Origin: Pseudoalteromonas xiamenensis
GTDB taxonomy: Bacteria; Pseudomonadota; Gammaproteobacteria; Enterobacterales; Alteromonadaceae
Length of the DNA: 64,000 nucleotides
Strand: one strand, 5' to 3'
Assembly (NCBI RefSeq): GCF_042431545.1
Contig: NZ_JBHLYX010000016.1
Position 1 is the stretch's first letter. Each line of letters starts with the position of its first letter. The notes under the pieces are model-generated. The model ran no database searches. It was not told the DNA's origin and saw nothing but the letters and a program-made list of their open reading frames with translations. Shown here piece after piece: positions 45,566 to 54,050 of the stretch. The translations under genes and the position numbers were made by a program.

Positions 45566-46840
45566 ATGGTTACAAGGATTATTAGTACACCGATTTTAGC
45601 TGCTTTAATAATGAGTGTTTCGGTCAACGCTGAGTCTGTTACAAAGACGTCGTTTGATGAATTCAAATTTAAGCAAAAAGCGCAATATGCTCAGTTTAAA
45701 ACAGATTATCTTGCAAAGTATGACGCATTTAAAGCGCAACTTATTGAGAAATGGGGCGTTCCAGAGGTTTCAAGCAAGGACACGTTTGTTCATTATTCGG
45801 CAGATGGCAATGCAAAACTGGTTGTTGATTTCGAGAAAGACGCCATTGAAATTAGTATTATCAATGACGAAATAAAAGCGCTAAACGAGCAAGAGATCAA
45901 AGCGTTATTAACTCAATCGCTTAATCGTTCACCGAGCCAACTCGCCGAATTGGAGTTCTCCCTAGAAGCCCCCAAAATACAAACTGAGAGTTTGGTGGAG
46001 GACTCAACATTAAGCAAAATTGGCATTGAAAGCATTGTGCAGTTACAGACAATGGCATCGACGGCACAAGAAATTGCACCTGCTCAGTATCAGGCTAATG
46101 TCATTGAACGTACCAACAAACGGATCGACAATCAACTTGAAGAACTTGCCAATTTAGCATCTCAAAAGCCTCTTTCGGATGAACAAAAACAGTTGAAGGA
46201 ATCCATTGTCGAAGATAAAAAACAACTTTCGATGCAGCGTGAAAAATTACTGACCACGAACACGAAAACTTATCAAATCAACCGCAATCGTTCGCGGTTA
46301 GAGCGAAGCGCACCATTTTGGGCTGATATTCAAAAAAATGCCTCAGAGCATGGAATTGAAGTGAATTTGGTACTGGCGGTTACGGAAACCGAGAGCCATT
46401 TTAATCCGCTCGCCAAATCCAGTATTCCTGCGTTTGGGCTGATGCAGATAGTTCCAGCTACAGCGGGTGCTGATGTGAATAAGTTTACACTTAAAAAGAA
46501 TGGATTCCCGGATGCTCAAACGCTCTATGAAAGCGAACAGAATCTTTTTTACGGCGCAGCCTACTTAAACCTACTCACTCAACGCTTTTTAAGTGGCATA
46601 GAAAATCCAACTAGTCGCTTATATTGCACCATAGCCGCTTACAATACAGGCATAGGCAACGTATCAAAAGCATTTAATGGTGGTGTAAATAATCGAGTAA
46701 AAGCAATAGAACAAATCAATCGGTTAGCGCCTCAAGAGGTATTCGAGACTTTGCAAAAACGTACGCCAACGGAAACACAACGTTATTTGCAAAAAGTACT
46801 CGCCAGTAAAGACTACTTTGCTTCGAATGACAGACTATAA
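45566..46840 (+). CDS. Lytic transglycosylase, MltC-like (operon gene 3)
   Basis: A 424-residue secreted protein. The signal (ending near SVNAES) has no lipobox. The N-terminal half resembles the DUF3393-type domain of MltC, followed by a coiled stretch around 185-240. The C-terminal SLT domain (about 255-410) has the catalytic Glu in AVTETESHFNPLAKSS, then AFGLMQIVPATAG and AAYNTGIGNVSKAF. It cleaves the glycan strand of peptidoglycan to make 1,6-anhydro-MurNAc ends. Such local opening is what a trans-envelope machine needs, so its placement among outer-membrane-type lipoproteins is meaningful. Confidence 0.87.
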   Translation: MVTRIISTPILAALIMSVSVNAESVTKTSFDEFKFKQKAQYAQFKTDYLAKYDAFKAQLIEKWGVPEVSSKDTFVHYSADGNAKLVVDFEKDAIEISIINDEIKALNEQEIKALLTQSLNRSPSQLAELEFSLEAPKIQTESLVEDSTLSKIGIESIVQLQTMASTAQEIAPAQYQANVIERTNKRIDNQLEELANLASQKPLSDEQKQLKESIVEDKKQLSMQREKLLTTNTKTYQINRNRSRLERSAPFWADIQKNASEHGIEVNLVLAVTETESHFNPLAKSSIPAFGLMQIVPATAGADVNKFTLKKNGFPDAQTLYESEQNLFYGAAYLNLLTQRFLSGIENPTSRLYCTIAAYNTGIGNVSKAFNGGVNNRVKAIEQINRLAPQEVFETLQKRTPTETQRYLQKVLASKDYFASNDRL

Positions 46841-46852
46841 AAAGGAAATTAA

Positions 46853-47938
46853 ATGAAAAAAGTAATTTTACTCTCTGCTGCAGCGGTCACACTATCTGGC
46901 TGTAATGTGACTCAAAGTGTGATGTCTACTCTGCAAGACTTAGGTGAGGTCGTTTCAAGTGCGTTTACAAGCCCACCTTTGCCAATTGAGTACATGTCAC
47001 CCGCGCGACAGCAACAAATGAATGATGTCCGCAAACTAGCCGTAACGGATGTCTCTGGAAACTTAGGTTCGAGCGTAGAAAGAGAAATGTCCGACCGTGT
47101 TGAGTCGCTATACACGAATACGGTAGTTGAAGGGCAGAACTATTTCGTCATGATTGACCGCTCTACGATAGACCGTGTAATCAAAGAGCAACGTTTCTCA
47201 ACCAGTGATTTAGCCGATGCAAAGACGAGTGCTAAGTTAGGAAAATTGCTTGGTGCGGACGCGATTGTAACGGCAAGTTATACGCTTTCAGATGAAACGC
47301 AACATTACTCTGAAACACGTACTAAATGTTCCGACAAGAAATGTAAAAGCCAACATGAGTACAGTGTTAGCTGTTCAACTAAACAAGTACATGCGCGTTT
47401 AACGCCAAAAGTCGTCTCCGTTGAATCAGGACGTATTGTGTTCAATAAAAGCTACAGTGGCAATGCAGAGTCAAGCCGTTGCAATGACGATAATGAGCCG
47501 CATAAAACAAAAGAAGAATTGAGACAGTCTGCCGTTCAAGTCGCGTTTGCTGAATTGCGCAAAGACATTGCACCACATCAAGTTGTGGTTTCACCAGACT
47601 TGATGGAAAGTGATAGTTCTAAAATGCCAAAAGAAGCGAAAGCTAAGTTGAATAAAGGCATCGAATTTGCGGAAGCTAAGTGGTACGACGAAGCATGTCA
47701 GATGTTTTCTGATGCACAATCTATGTACAGTGATTCATTAGCGCTTCTATATAACAACGGCTTATGCGCAGAGCGAAGTGGGGAACTTGACGTTGCAAAA
47801 GCATTCTATAAAAAAGCGATGATGCTTGATATCGATCCAAAGGATCTAGAAGAAACGCGTACCGCAATTCGTCGAGTTGATGAGCGTAACCAATTTGACG
47901 TGGCGTTAGCAGAGCTTAAAGAATCAGGACGTCTGTAA
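46853..47938 (+). CDS. CsgG-like lipoprotein with TPRs (operon gene 4)
   Basis: A 361-residue lipoprotein (lipobox LSGC, Cys17). Residues about 55-245 follow the CsgG/LpoB/FlgO-type fold: KLAVTDVSGNLGSSV, then YFVMIDRSTIDRVIKEQRFS and KLGKLLGADAIVTASYTLSD. An insertion near 160-205 holds four or more Cys (CSDKKCKSQHEYSVSC and later SSRCND), suggesting disulfides. C-terminal residues 258-325 look like TPRs (WYDEACQMFSDAQ, YNNGLCAERSGELDVAKAFY). CsgG makes an outer-membrane secretion pore; LpoB and FlgO do other jobs, so pore formation is only one possibility. It overlaps the next gene by one base. Confidence 0.75.
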   Translation: MKKVILLSAAAVTLSGCNVTQSVMSTLQDLGEVVSSAFTSPPLPIEYMSPARQQQMNDVRKLAVTDVSGNLGSSVEREMSDRVESLYTNTVVEGQNYFVMIDRSTIDRVIKEQRFSTSDLADAKTSAKLGKLLGADAIVTASYTLSDETQHYSETRTKCSDKKCKSQHEYSVSCSTKQVHARLTPKVVSVESGRIVFNKSYSGNAESSRCNDDNEPHKTKEELRQSAVQVAFAELRKDIAPHQVVVSPDLMESDSSKMPKEAKAKLNKGIEFAEAKWYDEACQMFSDAQSMYSDSLALLYNNGLCAERSGELDVAKAFYKKAMMLDIDPKDLEETRTAIRRVDERNQFDVALAELKESGRL

Positions 47939-48771
47939 TGAAGTTTGGCTTCATCTTAGTAGGGATCTTAGGGTCCCTACTTTATTCCACGAATGTGAAA
48001 GCTGCATGCGGTTGTATAAATTATTTTGAGCAACAAGTAAAGCCAGGCTGGGTTGACACTGAGCAAACAGGCAACGGCCAATTTAAAACATTTGGCATTG
48101 CGCGGTGCACTGGTTTGAAGCAGATAGATCTAAAAAAAGCGAAGCAGTCAGCAACAGAATCGCTTGCCGTGTTGCTCGAGACAACGGTTCAATCAAAAAC
48201 CGAACTCGATCAACTCAAAGAAAATAATGTAGTGCTTAGTCGAACAAAAAATAAGGCACGTTTTGAGAGTAAAGCAATTATTAAGGGTGCAACTGTCTAC
48301 GATAATTGGATTGATAGCGAACGATGCCTTGTTTACTCGGCTATTGTAGTTTCTGATGCGGATATTAAAAATGCGCTGCAAGCAGAACGTAAACTACAAA
48401 ATCAACGACTGAAGGCACAAACGTTTTTTGTAAAAAATAACGAGCCTCAACTCGATTACCTTGCTCATCTAACATTAACCCAATTGAGTGATATGGGATT
48501 AATGACAACGGACAAGTTAACTAAAGCCACGGTGGTTATTGATATCACAGAGGCAAGCAAACCATCATTTCGCCGTCGCAGGGCAGATGTGATTGTGTCT
48601 ATCCGAATGATCAATGTAAAAAAAGATGAAGTCTTCAAGCAAAATATTCTTAAAGGAAAAGGAATTTCATTTCGAAATGAATCAATGGATGTCTTAAGTG
48701 AACTTGCGTTTGATGATGTGAGTGAACAGTTTGGTACGGTACTAAAAAAGAATTTGGACGTAAAGTTGTAA
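47938..48771 (+). CDS. Secreted LPP20-like protein (operon gene 5)
   Basis: A 277-residue secreted protein with a cleavable signal (near NVKAAC). The first part reads like an LPP20-type domain (KPGWVDTEQTGNGQFKTFGIA, SATESLAVLLETTVQSK, WIDSERCLVYSAIVVSD), and the second half (from about 170) ends in IRMINVKKDEVFKQNILKGKG, like a FlgT/CsgG-type beta-alpha unit. Cysteines occur at AACGC and later CTG. It overlaps the CsgG-like gene by one base (TAATG), so the two are translationally coupled. Function unknown; a periplasmic partner of gene 1 is plausible. Confidence 0.68.
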   Translation: MKFGFILVGILGSLLYSTNVKAACGCINYFEQQVKPGWVDTEQTGNGQFKTFGIARCTGLKQIDLKKAKQSATESLAVLLETTVQSKTELDQLKENNVVLSRTKNKARFESKAIIKGATVYDNWIDSERCLVYSAIVVSDADIKNALQAERKLQNQRLKAQTFFVKNNEPQLDYLAHLTLTQLSDMGLMTTDKLTKATVVIDITEASKPSFRRRRADVIVSIRMINVKKDEVFKQNILKGKGISFRNESMDVLSELAFDDVSEQFGTVLKKNLDVKL

Positions 48772-49111
48772 ACACGCGTGCGAGCTTATAACTTAGTGTG
48801 GCTAACAAGTTTGTTTTAAGTGCAGACACAAGTTTAGTTTGCAATACCATTGCCTATTTTCGTACGTACTTAGCCTTTTCTGTTTTTATTACATTTGTTC
48901 ACAAAATGCGCGATAGAAGCGTTCACCCTTTATTTTCCTCATATTTGAATTTTTCAGACAAAGCACAAGCGATACCAGAATATACCAACCGATATTAAGT
49001 CAAACTATAGATATAGGTTGTTCATTTAGGAATAGGTGAAATGAAAATGTAAGGTTGATTAAATGTTAATCTGTTGGTATCTATGTTGTACCCAATAAAA
49101 GGAGGTACAAC
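48772..49111. other. Intergenic region upstream of the M6 protease
   Basis: 340 bp with no supported gene. Its right end (49083-49111) forms the left arm, loop and part of the right arm of the start-codon hairpin described separately. No clear terminator for the upstream five-gene operon was recognised. Confidence 0.4.
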
Positions 49112-49113
49112 AT
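49083..49113 (+). promoter_or_regulatory. Start-site-sequestering hairpin of the M6 protease mRNA
   Basis: Perfect 10-bp arms ATGTTGTACC (49083-49092) and GGTACAACAT (49104-49113), 11-nt loop. The right arm contains the last two G of the AGGAGG ribosome-binding site (49100-49105) and the A and U of the start codon. This would hide the start when folded and suggests translational control, for example a thermosensor-like or protein-opened switch. Confidence 0.6.
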
Positions 49114-50968
49114 GAAAGGTAAACATTTAGGCAAAGTTTTGTCAGTCTTAGCCGTAGCGTCAAGTAGCGCATTTGCAGCAATACCCTACAAAGATCAGTC
49201 CTATTTTTTCACTCAGCCAAATGGTGAAAAAGTGGAAATCGTGCTCAACGGCAACACCTACGTCGCAACTCAAACAACGACCTCTGGATTCCCGGTAATC
49301 TATGATGAGAAGCTGAAAGGAATGGCTTACGCGAAACTTTCAGAGAACGGTGAAACGTACATATCTAGTGGAGTATTGGTTGCTAGCAAAACATTACAGA
49401 ATAAGCGTTTAGAAGCAACATTTGGTGAGAGAAAATCTCTGTCGCGGGAAGCGGTTATCGAGCAGTTGAGTAAAGCGAGAACGGAGTTTTTGGGCACTTC
49501 AAGCGAGCGTAGTGCACCACTTGCAATAGACGGTAATGTAAAGGGGTTGACGATCATTATCGATTTCCCAGATTTACATGGGACCATTAGCAAATCCCAA
49601 GTAGAGTCTTTCTTAAATGATCTGAATTACGCCGAATTCGGGAATGCGCAGTCTGTTCGTGGCTATTTTCGTGAAGTCTCAGGTGGAAAACTCGATTACA
49701 CCAACACGGTTACTGCATACTACACCGCGAAGAAAAATAAAGCCTACTATGCAGACAGCAGTTTGAGCTCGACGGTGCGTTCTCAGGAACTAATATCGGA
49801 AGCATTAGCTTGGCTTGAAAACACACAAGGGTTTGATTTTTCAACGTTAACGGTAGATAGCAGCAAGCGTATCCGAGGCTTAAACGTGTTTTATGCTGGT
49901 GCATCAGACAGTAGTTGGTCTAAGGGTTTGTGGCCACACATGGCGCAGTTGAGTCCAAGATTCTGTGCTGATGGAGTATGCACCGATCGATATCAAATTA
50001 CCGATATGGGAAATAGTCTTGCCATCGGTACGTTTGTTCATGAATCCGGGCACTTGATTACAAACTGGCCGGATCTATACGACTATGATGGATCTTCAGA
50101 AGGTTCTGTTGCAAGTTTCGGTGTTATGGGATTTGGTGCAATCGGCGCGACCAATCGCTTTAAACCAACACCGCCTGTTGCCCCATTGCGAGATAAAGCT
50201 GGTTGGGACACAGTGACGGAGCTTAACCCGAGTATTAACCGTAATGCGCCTTTAGGCCAAGTTAGCCATACATCTGGAACAAACACGTCTTACAAATGGA
50301 CCAATGAAAACAACGCGAACGAAGCATTTTATATAGAAGCTATCCACAAAAGTGGCCAAAACTCTGAACAACTTGATCAAGGTCTCGCTATTTGGCATGT
50401 CGACCCAACAGGTTCGAATTCCGATGAGTGGCACCCATACATTCAAATGGAGCATGCCGATGGCAATCGTGATCCTGAAAACAATCGCAATCGTGGTGAT
50501 AGCACGGATTTATTTGATGTGGCCGGTGAGTTTTCTGATACGTTACCGAATGCGTTATCGAGCAAGGGGACGAACGCAAAATGGTGGAGTGGGAAAAATT
50601 CGGGCATGTTGATTGATAAAATCTCTGATCCAAAACCAACAATGACGTTCAATGTTGACTTAGTTGGCGCTTTGCCTATTGAGGAATATCGAGGTTACCT
50701 TGACAACAAAGGTCAGGCAATTGAACCAAATGGTAATTGGTTTCAGTATGCTGGTGGTAGCATTTCGTTGAACTTAGAAGGGCCAACAGGTGCGGATTTC
50801 GACCTAAAAATTGAAAAATGGGTAAACAGTGCTTGGCAGCAAGTTGCAGTGTCAGAGTCTCCAACTTCCAGTGAGTCCATAAATTACACTGCAGCAAGTG
50901 GTTACTATCGAGTTATTGTTTATTCTTACTCAGGTGCGGGCAATTACCTTCTATATATGACCCGTTGA
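49112..50968 (+). CDS. Secreted M6-family (immune inhibitor A-like) metalloprotease
   Basis: A 618-residue protease: signal peptide ending near SSAFAA, a propeptide of about 100 residues, then the catalytic domain with HESGH at residues 310-314 followed by the Asp-containing NWPDLYDYD, the M6 zinc motif. FGVMGFGA is the Met-turn region. The C-terminal 90 residues (from about 525) look like a pre-peptidase C-terminal (PPC) domain. M6 proteases are secreted, broad-specificity, and in Vibrio and Bacillus act on host or environmental proteins. The Shine-Dalgarno AGGAGG is inside a stem-loop that covers the start. Confidence 0.9.
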   Translation: MKGKHLGKVLSVLAVASSSAFAAIPYKDQSYFFTQPNGEKVEIVLNGNTYVATQTTTSGFPVIYDEKLKGMAYAKLSENGETYISSGVLVASKTLQNKRLEATFGERKSLSREAVIEQLSKARTEFLGTSSERSAPLAIDGNVKGLTIIIDFPDLHGTISKSQVESFLNDLNYAEFGNAQSVRGYFREVSGGKLDYTNTVTAYYTAKKNKAYYADSSLSSTVRSQELISEALAWLENTQGFDFSTLTVDSSKRIRGLNVFYAGASDSSWSKGLWPHMAQLSPRFCADGVCTDRYQITDMGNSLAIGTFVHESGHLITNWPDLYDYDGSSEGSVASFGVMGFGAIGATNRFKPTPPVAPLRDKAGWDTVTELNPSINRNAPLGQVSHTSGTNTSYKWTNENNANEAFYIEAIHKSGQNSEQLDQGLAIWHVDPTGSNSDEWHPYIQMEHADGNRDPENNRNRGDSTDLFDVAGEFSDTLPNALSSKGTNAKWWSGKNSGMLIDKISDPKPTMTFNVDLVGALPIEEYRGYLDNKGQAIEPNGNWFQYAGGSISLNLEGPTGADFDLKIEKWVNSAWQQVAVSESPTSSESINYTAASGYYRVIVYSYSGAGNYLLYMTR

Positions 50969-50971
50969 TTT

Positions 50972-51036
50972 CACGACAAAGAGCAACGCGTCATTTTTTA
51001 TAAGGGAATAAACGTGTTGCTCTTCGTGCATTTTTT
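50972..51036 (+). terminator. Terminator of the M6 protease gene
   Basis: Imperfect long stem-loop: an arm containing AGAGCAAC near 50980-50987 pairs with GTTGCTCT near 51015-51022, with CACGA/TCGTG extending it, followed by CATTTTTT. It lies a few bases after the stop. Confidence 0.65.
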
Positions 51037-51073
51037 ACTTAGAAGCTAACGGATTTGAACGTAACTGCTTTGA

Positions 51074-51925
51074 TTAACTTGGTTGCTTCGCAGTAATAGA
51101 GCTACCCAGTGAAGCGATGATAACCATTAAAATCGCAAGCCATTGCCAAAATGAGAGTATCTCGCCAAGAATAAGTAAGCCGGCAATGGCGGCAATAGCA
51201 GGTTCAAGGCTCATCATGATACTAAAGCCTTGAGCAGGCATATTGCGAAGCGCAACCATTTCTAAACTGTAAGGCAGAGCGCTTGATAGAACACCAATCA
51301 TGATACCAAGCGGGATAAGATCCCAATTTAATAACGCACTGCCTTGCGATACTACGCCGACGGGGACGAGGCAAATAGCGGCAATGCTCATACCAAGCGC
51401 AACGGTAATCCCTCCAGAGCCTTGGTTTCCTGATTTCTTGCCAAACAAGATATACCCAGCCCAACACGCTCCCGCACCAAGCGCCAAAAGCACGCCGATT
51501 GGGTCGAGGCCATTTACATTTGACATATCTGGCAACAGTAGCAATATTCCGACAATTGCGAAAACGACCCAAAGGTAGTCTCGTTTCCGCTTAGATGAAA
51601 ATAACGCGACGGCCAAAGGACCTGTGAATTCGAGCGCGACACCGATGCCAAGGGGAATGCGCTCAAGCGCAAAGTAGAACATGATGTTCATACCACCTAA
51701 GCATAAGCCATAGATGATAACGGAACCCCATTGTGCTGGCAATTGACGCCAAGGTCGAAAAACTAAGCATAAAATCAATGCCGAGAAACCGAGTCGGTAC
51801 GCTGTCGTACCTTCAGGACCAACTAAAGGAAATAGTTGCTTGGCAATAGATGCGCCGGATTGAATCGTAATCATGGCGCACAGCAAGCAAATAAAAGCAA
51901 AAACAAAATCGCGATTAAAGACCAT
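51074..51925 (-). CDS. EamA-family exporter, RhtA-like
   Basis: A 283-residue inner-membrane protein with ten helices (two EamA units). Motifs such as LCLGGMNIMFYFALERIPLGIGVALEFTGPLA (in pieces LGGMNIMFYFALERIPLG and EFTGPLAVAL) match the RhtA threonine/homoserine exporter closely. Start at ATG 51925 with GGGA upstream; an in-frame GTG at 51943 would add six residues. It probably exports threonine, homoserine or similar amino acids. The gene is monocistronic. Confidence 0.84.
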   Translation of the reverse strand: MVFNRDFVFAFICLLCAMITIQSGASIAKQLFPLVGPEGTTAYRLGFSALILCLVFRPWRQLPAQWGSVIIYGLCLGGMNIMFYFALERIPLGIGVALEFTGPLAVALFSSKRKRDYLWVVFAIVGILLLLPDMSNVNGLDPIGVLLALGAGACWAGYILFGKKSGNQGSGGITVALGMSIAAICLVPVGVVSQGSALLNWDLIPLGIMIGVLSSALPYSLEMVALRNMPAQGFSIMMSLEPAIAAIAGLLILGEILSFWQWLAILMVIIASLGSSITAKQPS

Positions 51926-52055
51926 GATAATCCCATAAAGCACAAAAGAGCGGCTAGTCTAATGTGCTTGAAAGCGCAGAACAATCAATAATTGTATACT
52001 TTATTTTATGCATACAAATTAGTGTTTAACTATTAACTTTAGTTTAAAAAAGCAC

Positions 52056-52850
52056 TCAATCTTGCAAATTTTCAACCGCTAAATAAGCTTCCCATGCTGT
52101 TTCATTTCGGGCCATAGCTTTGTGAAGTCTCGAATGCTTATGCGCAGATTTGTCTTGTTCATTTAAGAACTCACCCACTCTGCACATTGTGCAGTATTGC
52201 TCACCCAGATATTCAGGCACTTGAAGCGAGTGGTTTTCATTTAATTCAGTTTTTGTAGACCAGACATAGGTGATACCTGAGGTATCTTTGACGTGTTTAT
52301 CTCGGTCTACATTGCGAATTTTATAGTCTGGGAAAAGTTCGATATTAAAAGGACTGCACCCTAAGTAATGGTAGTTCAGATTGCTAACTAGTGAACCTTC
52401 TAAATTCCACTCTCGATAAGGTTTAACATCTTTTGAAGTGATGTAGCTTAGCATTGGACCGTTTGGATCCAGTGCGCATTGTTGAGAATGATGAATAAAC
52501 TTTCGTAATAAAATCCGATTAAGCGTATTCACAGAATATGGCGTACTTTCGAACGCTTCTTTGGACGTGAAAGAGGGGATTAACGGGAATTGAAAAATCA
52601 CGACGTCAAACGTTCGAGCGAGCTTCGCCCAACATGTTGTGTCTGTTACATCGAATTCGAAGTAGACAGGAACTTTAGCATCGTATAAATCATCTATGGC
52701 ATGTTGTTCGTATTTGTTTCTCAGCGTTTCTTCACTGTCATAAACGGATGCCACCAGTGATAATTCTGGATACTTCATTTTTAACGCGCGGGAGAAGGTT
52801 AGATCGCCGTCACCGACAGTGAGGACGCGCCAAGTAGGATTAATATGCAT
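52056..52850 (-). CDS. BMT5-like (DUF2431) methyltransferase with zinc-finger-like tail
   Basis: A 264-residue protein. The N-terminus VLTVGDGDLTFSRAL is the SAM-loop signature of the DUF2431 family (yeast Bmt5, 25S rRNA uridine-N3 methyltransferase) and FDVVIFQFPLIPS at about 81-93 sits where the family has its FNFPH block. Residues 220-243 form a C-x2-C-x13-H-x5-H pattern (Cys220, Cys223, His237, His243), like a U1/matrin-type RNA-binding zinc finger. Bacterial members are uncommon and uncharacterised; an RNA uridine methyltransferase role is inferred. Monocistronic, 49 bp upstream of the chemoreceptor. Confidence 0.72.
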   Translation of the reverse strand: MHINPTWRVLTVGDGDLTFSRALKMKYPELSLVASVYDSEETLRNKYEQHAIDDLYDAKVPVYFEFDVTDTTCWAKLARTFDVVIFQFPLIPSFTSKEAFESTPYSVNTLNRILLRKFIHHSQQCALDPNGPMLSYITSKDVKPYREWNLEGSLVSNLNYHYLGCSPFNIELFPDYKIRNVDRDKHVKDTSGITYVWSTKTELNENHSLQVPEYLGEQYCTMCRVGEFLNEQDKSAHKHSRLHKAMARNETAWEAYLAVENLQD

Positions 52851-52899
52851 GTTTCAAACTAACAAGTATTCTTGGCGCTATTGTATCAGATGTATCCGT

Positions 52900-53991
52900 T
52901 TAACGACCAGCGTGGGCCAGTTCGTCTAATAAGTGCATGACATCGGCACTTGCTTGTTCCATCTTGTTAAGTTCTTTTACTGCACTTTGTTTATTGCCAA
53001 CACGGAACAGTTTCATCGCTTCTACACCTGCTCTGTGAACTTCTTTGTGAGGCGCGTCAAGTCGCTTGAACGCAGACAAATCAGAATAGATTTTAGAGCC
53101 TTCGGTTTTCATCCACTGACCTAATCGACACATTGTATGGTCGCTAAACTCTTCTGGTTTTGTTCGGCTTTTACCGAGCAATTGGCTATACACTTCACCC
53201 TTCCAGACTACATGGTCGAGTTTTACGGTTTGAATAAACGTTAGTCCAGACGCTTTCTGGATAGTGCCTTTCATGCTTTTACAACGATCGACAATCACAT
53301 GATATTCATCATTGAGATGGGCAATGCTTGATGAAAGTTGCTGGTTTGACCCTTGGATTACGGACACGGCCTCAACCGTATGTTGAGTCGTACTGATGAT
53401 TTTTTTTACAAGGTCGGATACTTCGTTAGCAGATTCGTTGGTATTGTTTGCAAGCGCACGAACTTCATCGGCAACGACGCTAAATCCTCGGCCGGCTTCT
53501 CCAGCACGTGCGGCTTCAATTGCTGCGTTTAAAGCCAACAAATTGGTTTGATCTGAAATTTTAGAAATGGTGGTTACGAACGTATTGATGTTGTCAGCCA
53601 TTTGCGAAAGACCGGATATATTGGTGGTCATGCCGCCCATGTTTGTCGACAACGTATCCATCCCTCCCAAAATGTCTTTCAGTGAGTTTTCAGATTTGAG
53701 GAAAGATTGATTGACGTAGTTAATCGCTTGGCTTTCAGTATTAATTTCTTCAAAACTGCGTAAAACAGATTCACGAATACCGTGAATTTGAGACAGGCCG
53801 TTTAAGGCAGATTGGAGTAGCTGATTGTCCGTATTGTCGTTCAATAGCGTTTGTTGATGAATGAGTTCTTGTTTTAGTTCTTCGTTTTCCGACTCTAGTT
53901 TAGAAAGTTTGTTTTCTGCTTGTGCTAAGCTTTGTCTTAATTTTGTGACTTCTTGCTCGAGCGCTTTGTTACTAAATAATTGACTAAACAC
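52900..53991 (-). CDS. Soluble chemoreceptor with CZB zinc-binding domain
   Basis: A 363-residue methyl-accepting protein with no membrane helix. Residues 1-60 form a coiled coil; the signalling hairpin tip reads TNLLALNAAIEAARAGEAGRGFSVVADEVRALA (as NLLALNAAIEAARAGEAGR). The C-terminal 110 residues are a CZB domain: HVVWKGEVYSQ, SDHTMCRLGQWMKTEG with the HxxCxLGxW core, and APHKEVHRAG. CZB domains bind Zn2+ in the cytoplasm, as in E. coli DgcZ and Helicobacter TlpD. The receptor likely tunes chemotaxis or c-di-GMP in response to zinc or hypochlorite-type stress. Second group after the DUF3429-cyclase pair, 59 bp downstream. Confidence 0.9.
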   Translation of the reverse strand: MFSQLFSNKALEQEVTKLRQSLAQAENKLSKLESENEELKQELIHQQTLLNDNTDNQLLQSALNGLSQIHGIRESVLRSFEEINTESQAINYVNQSFLKSENSLKDILGGMDTLSTNMGGMTTNISGLSQMADNINTFVTTISKISDQTNLLALNAAIEAARAGEAGRGFSVVADEVRALANNTNESANEVSDLVKKIISTTQHTVEAVSVIQGSNQQLSSSIAHLNDEYHVIVDRCKSMKGTIQKASGLTFIQTVKLDHVVWKGEVYSQLLGKSRTKPEEFSDHTMCRLGQWMKTEGSKIYSDLSAFKRLDAPHKEVHRAGVEAMKLFRVGNKQSAVKELNKMEQASADVMHLLDELAHAGR

Positions 53992-54050
53992 AGGCTTTCC
54001 TCTGTTGGAATAATAACTATAGAGTATCAGTGGTATGTCACTTAAGCCAG

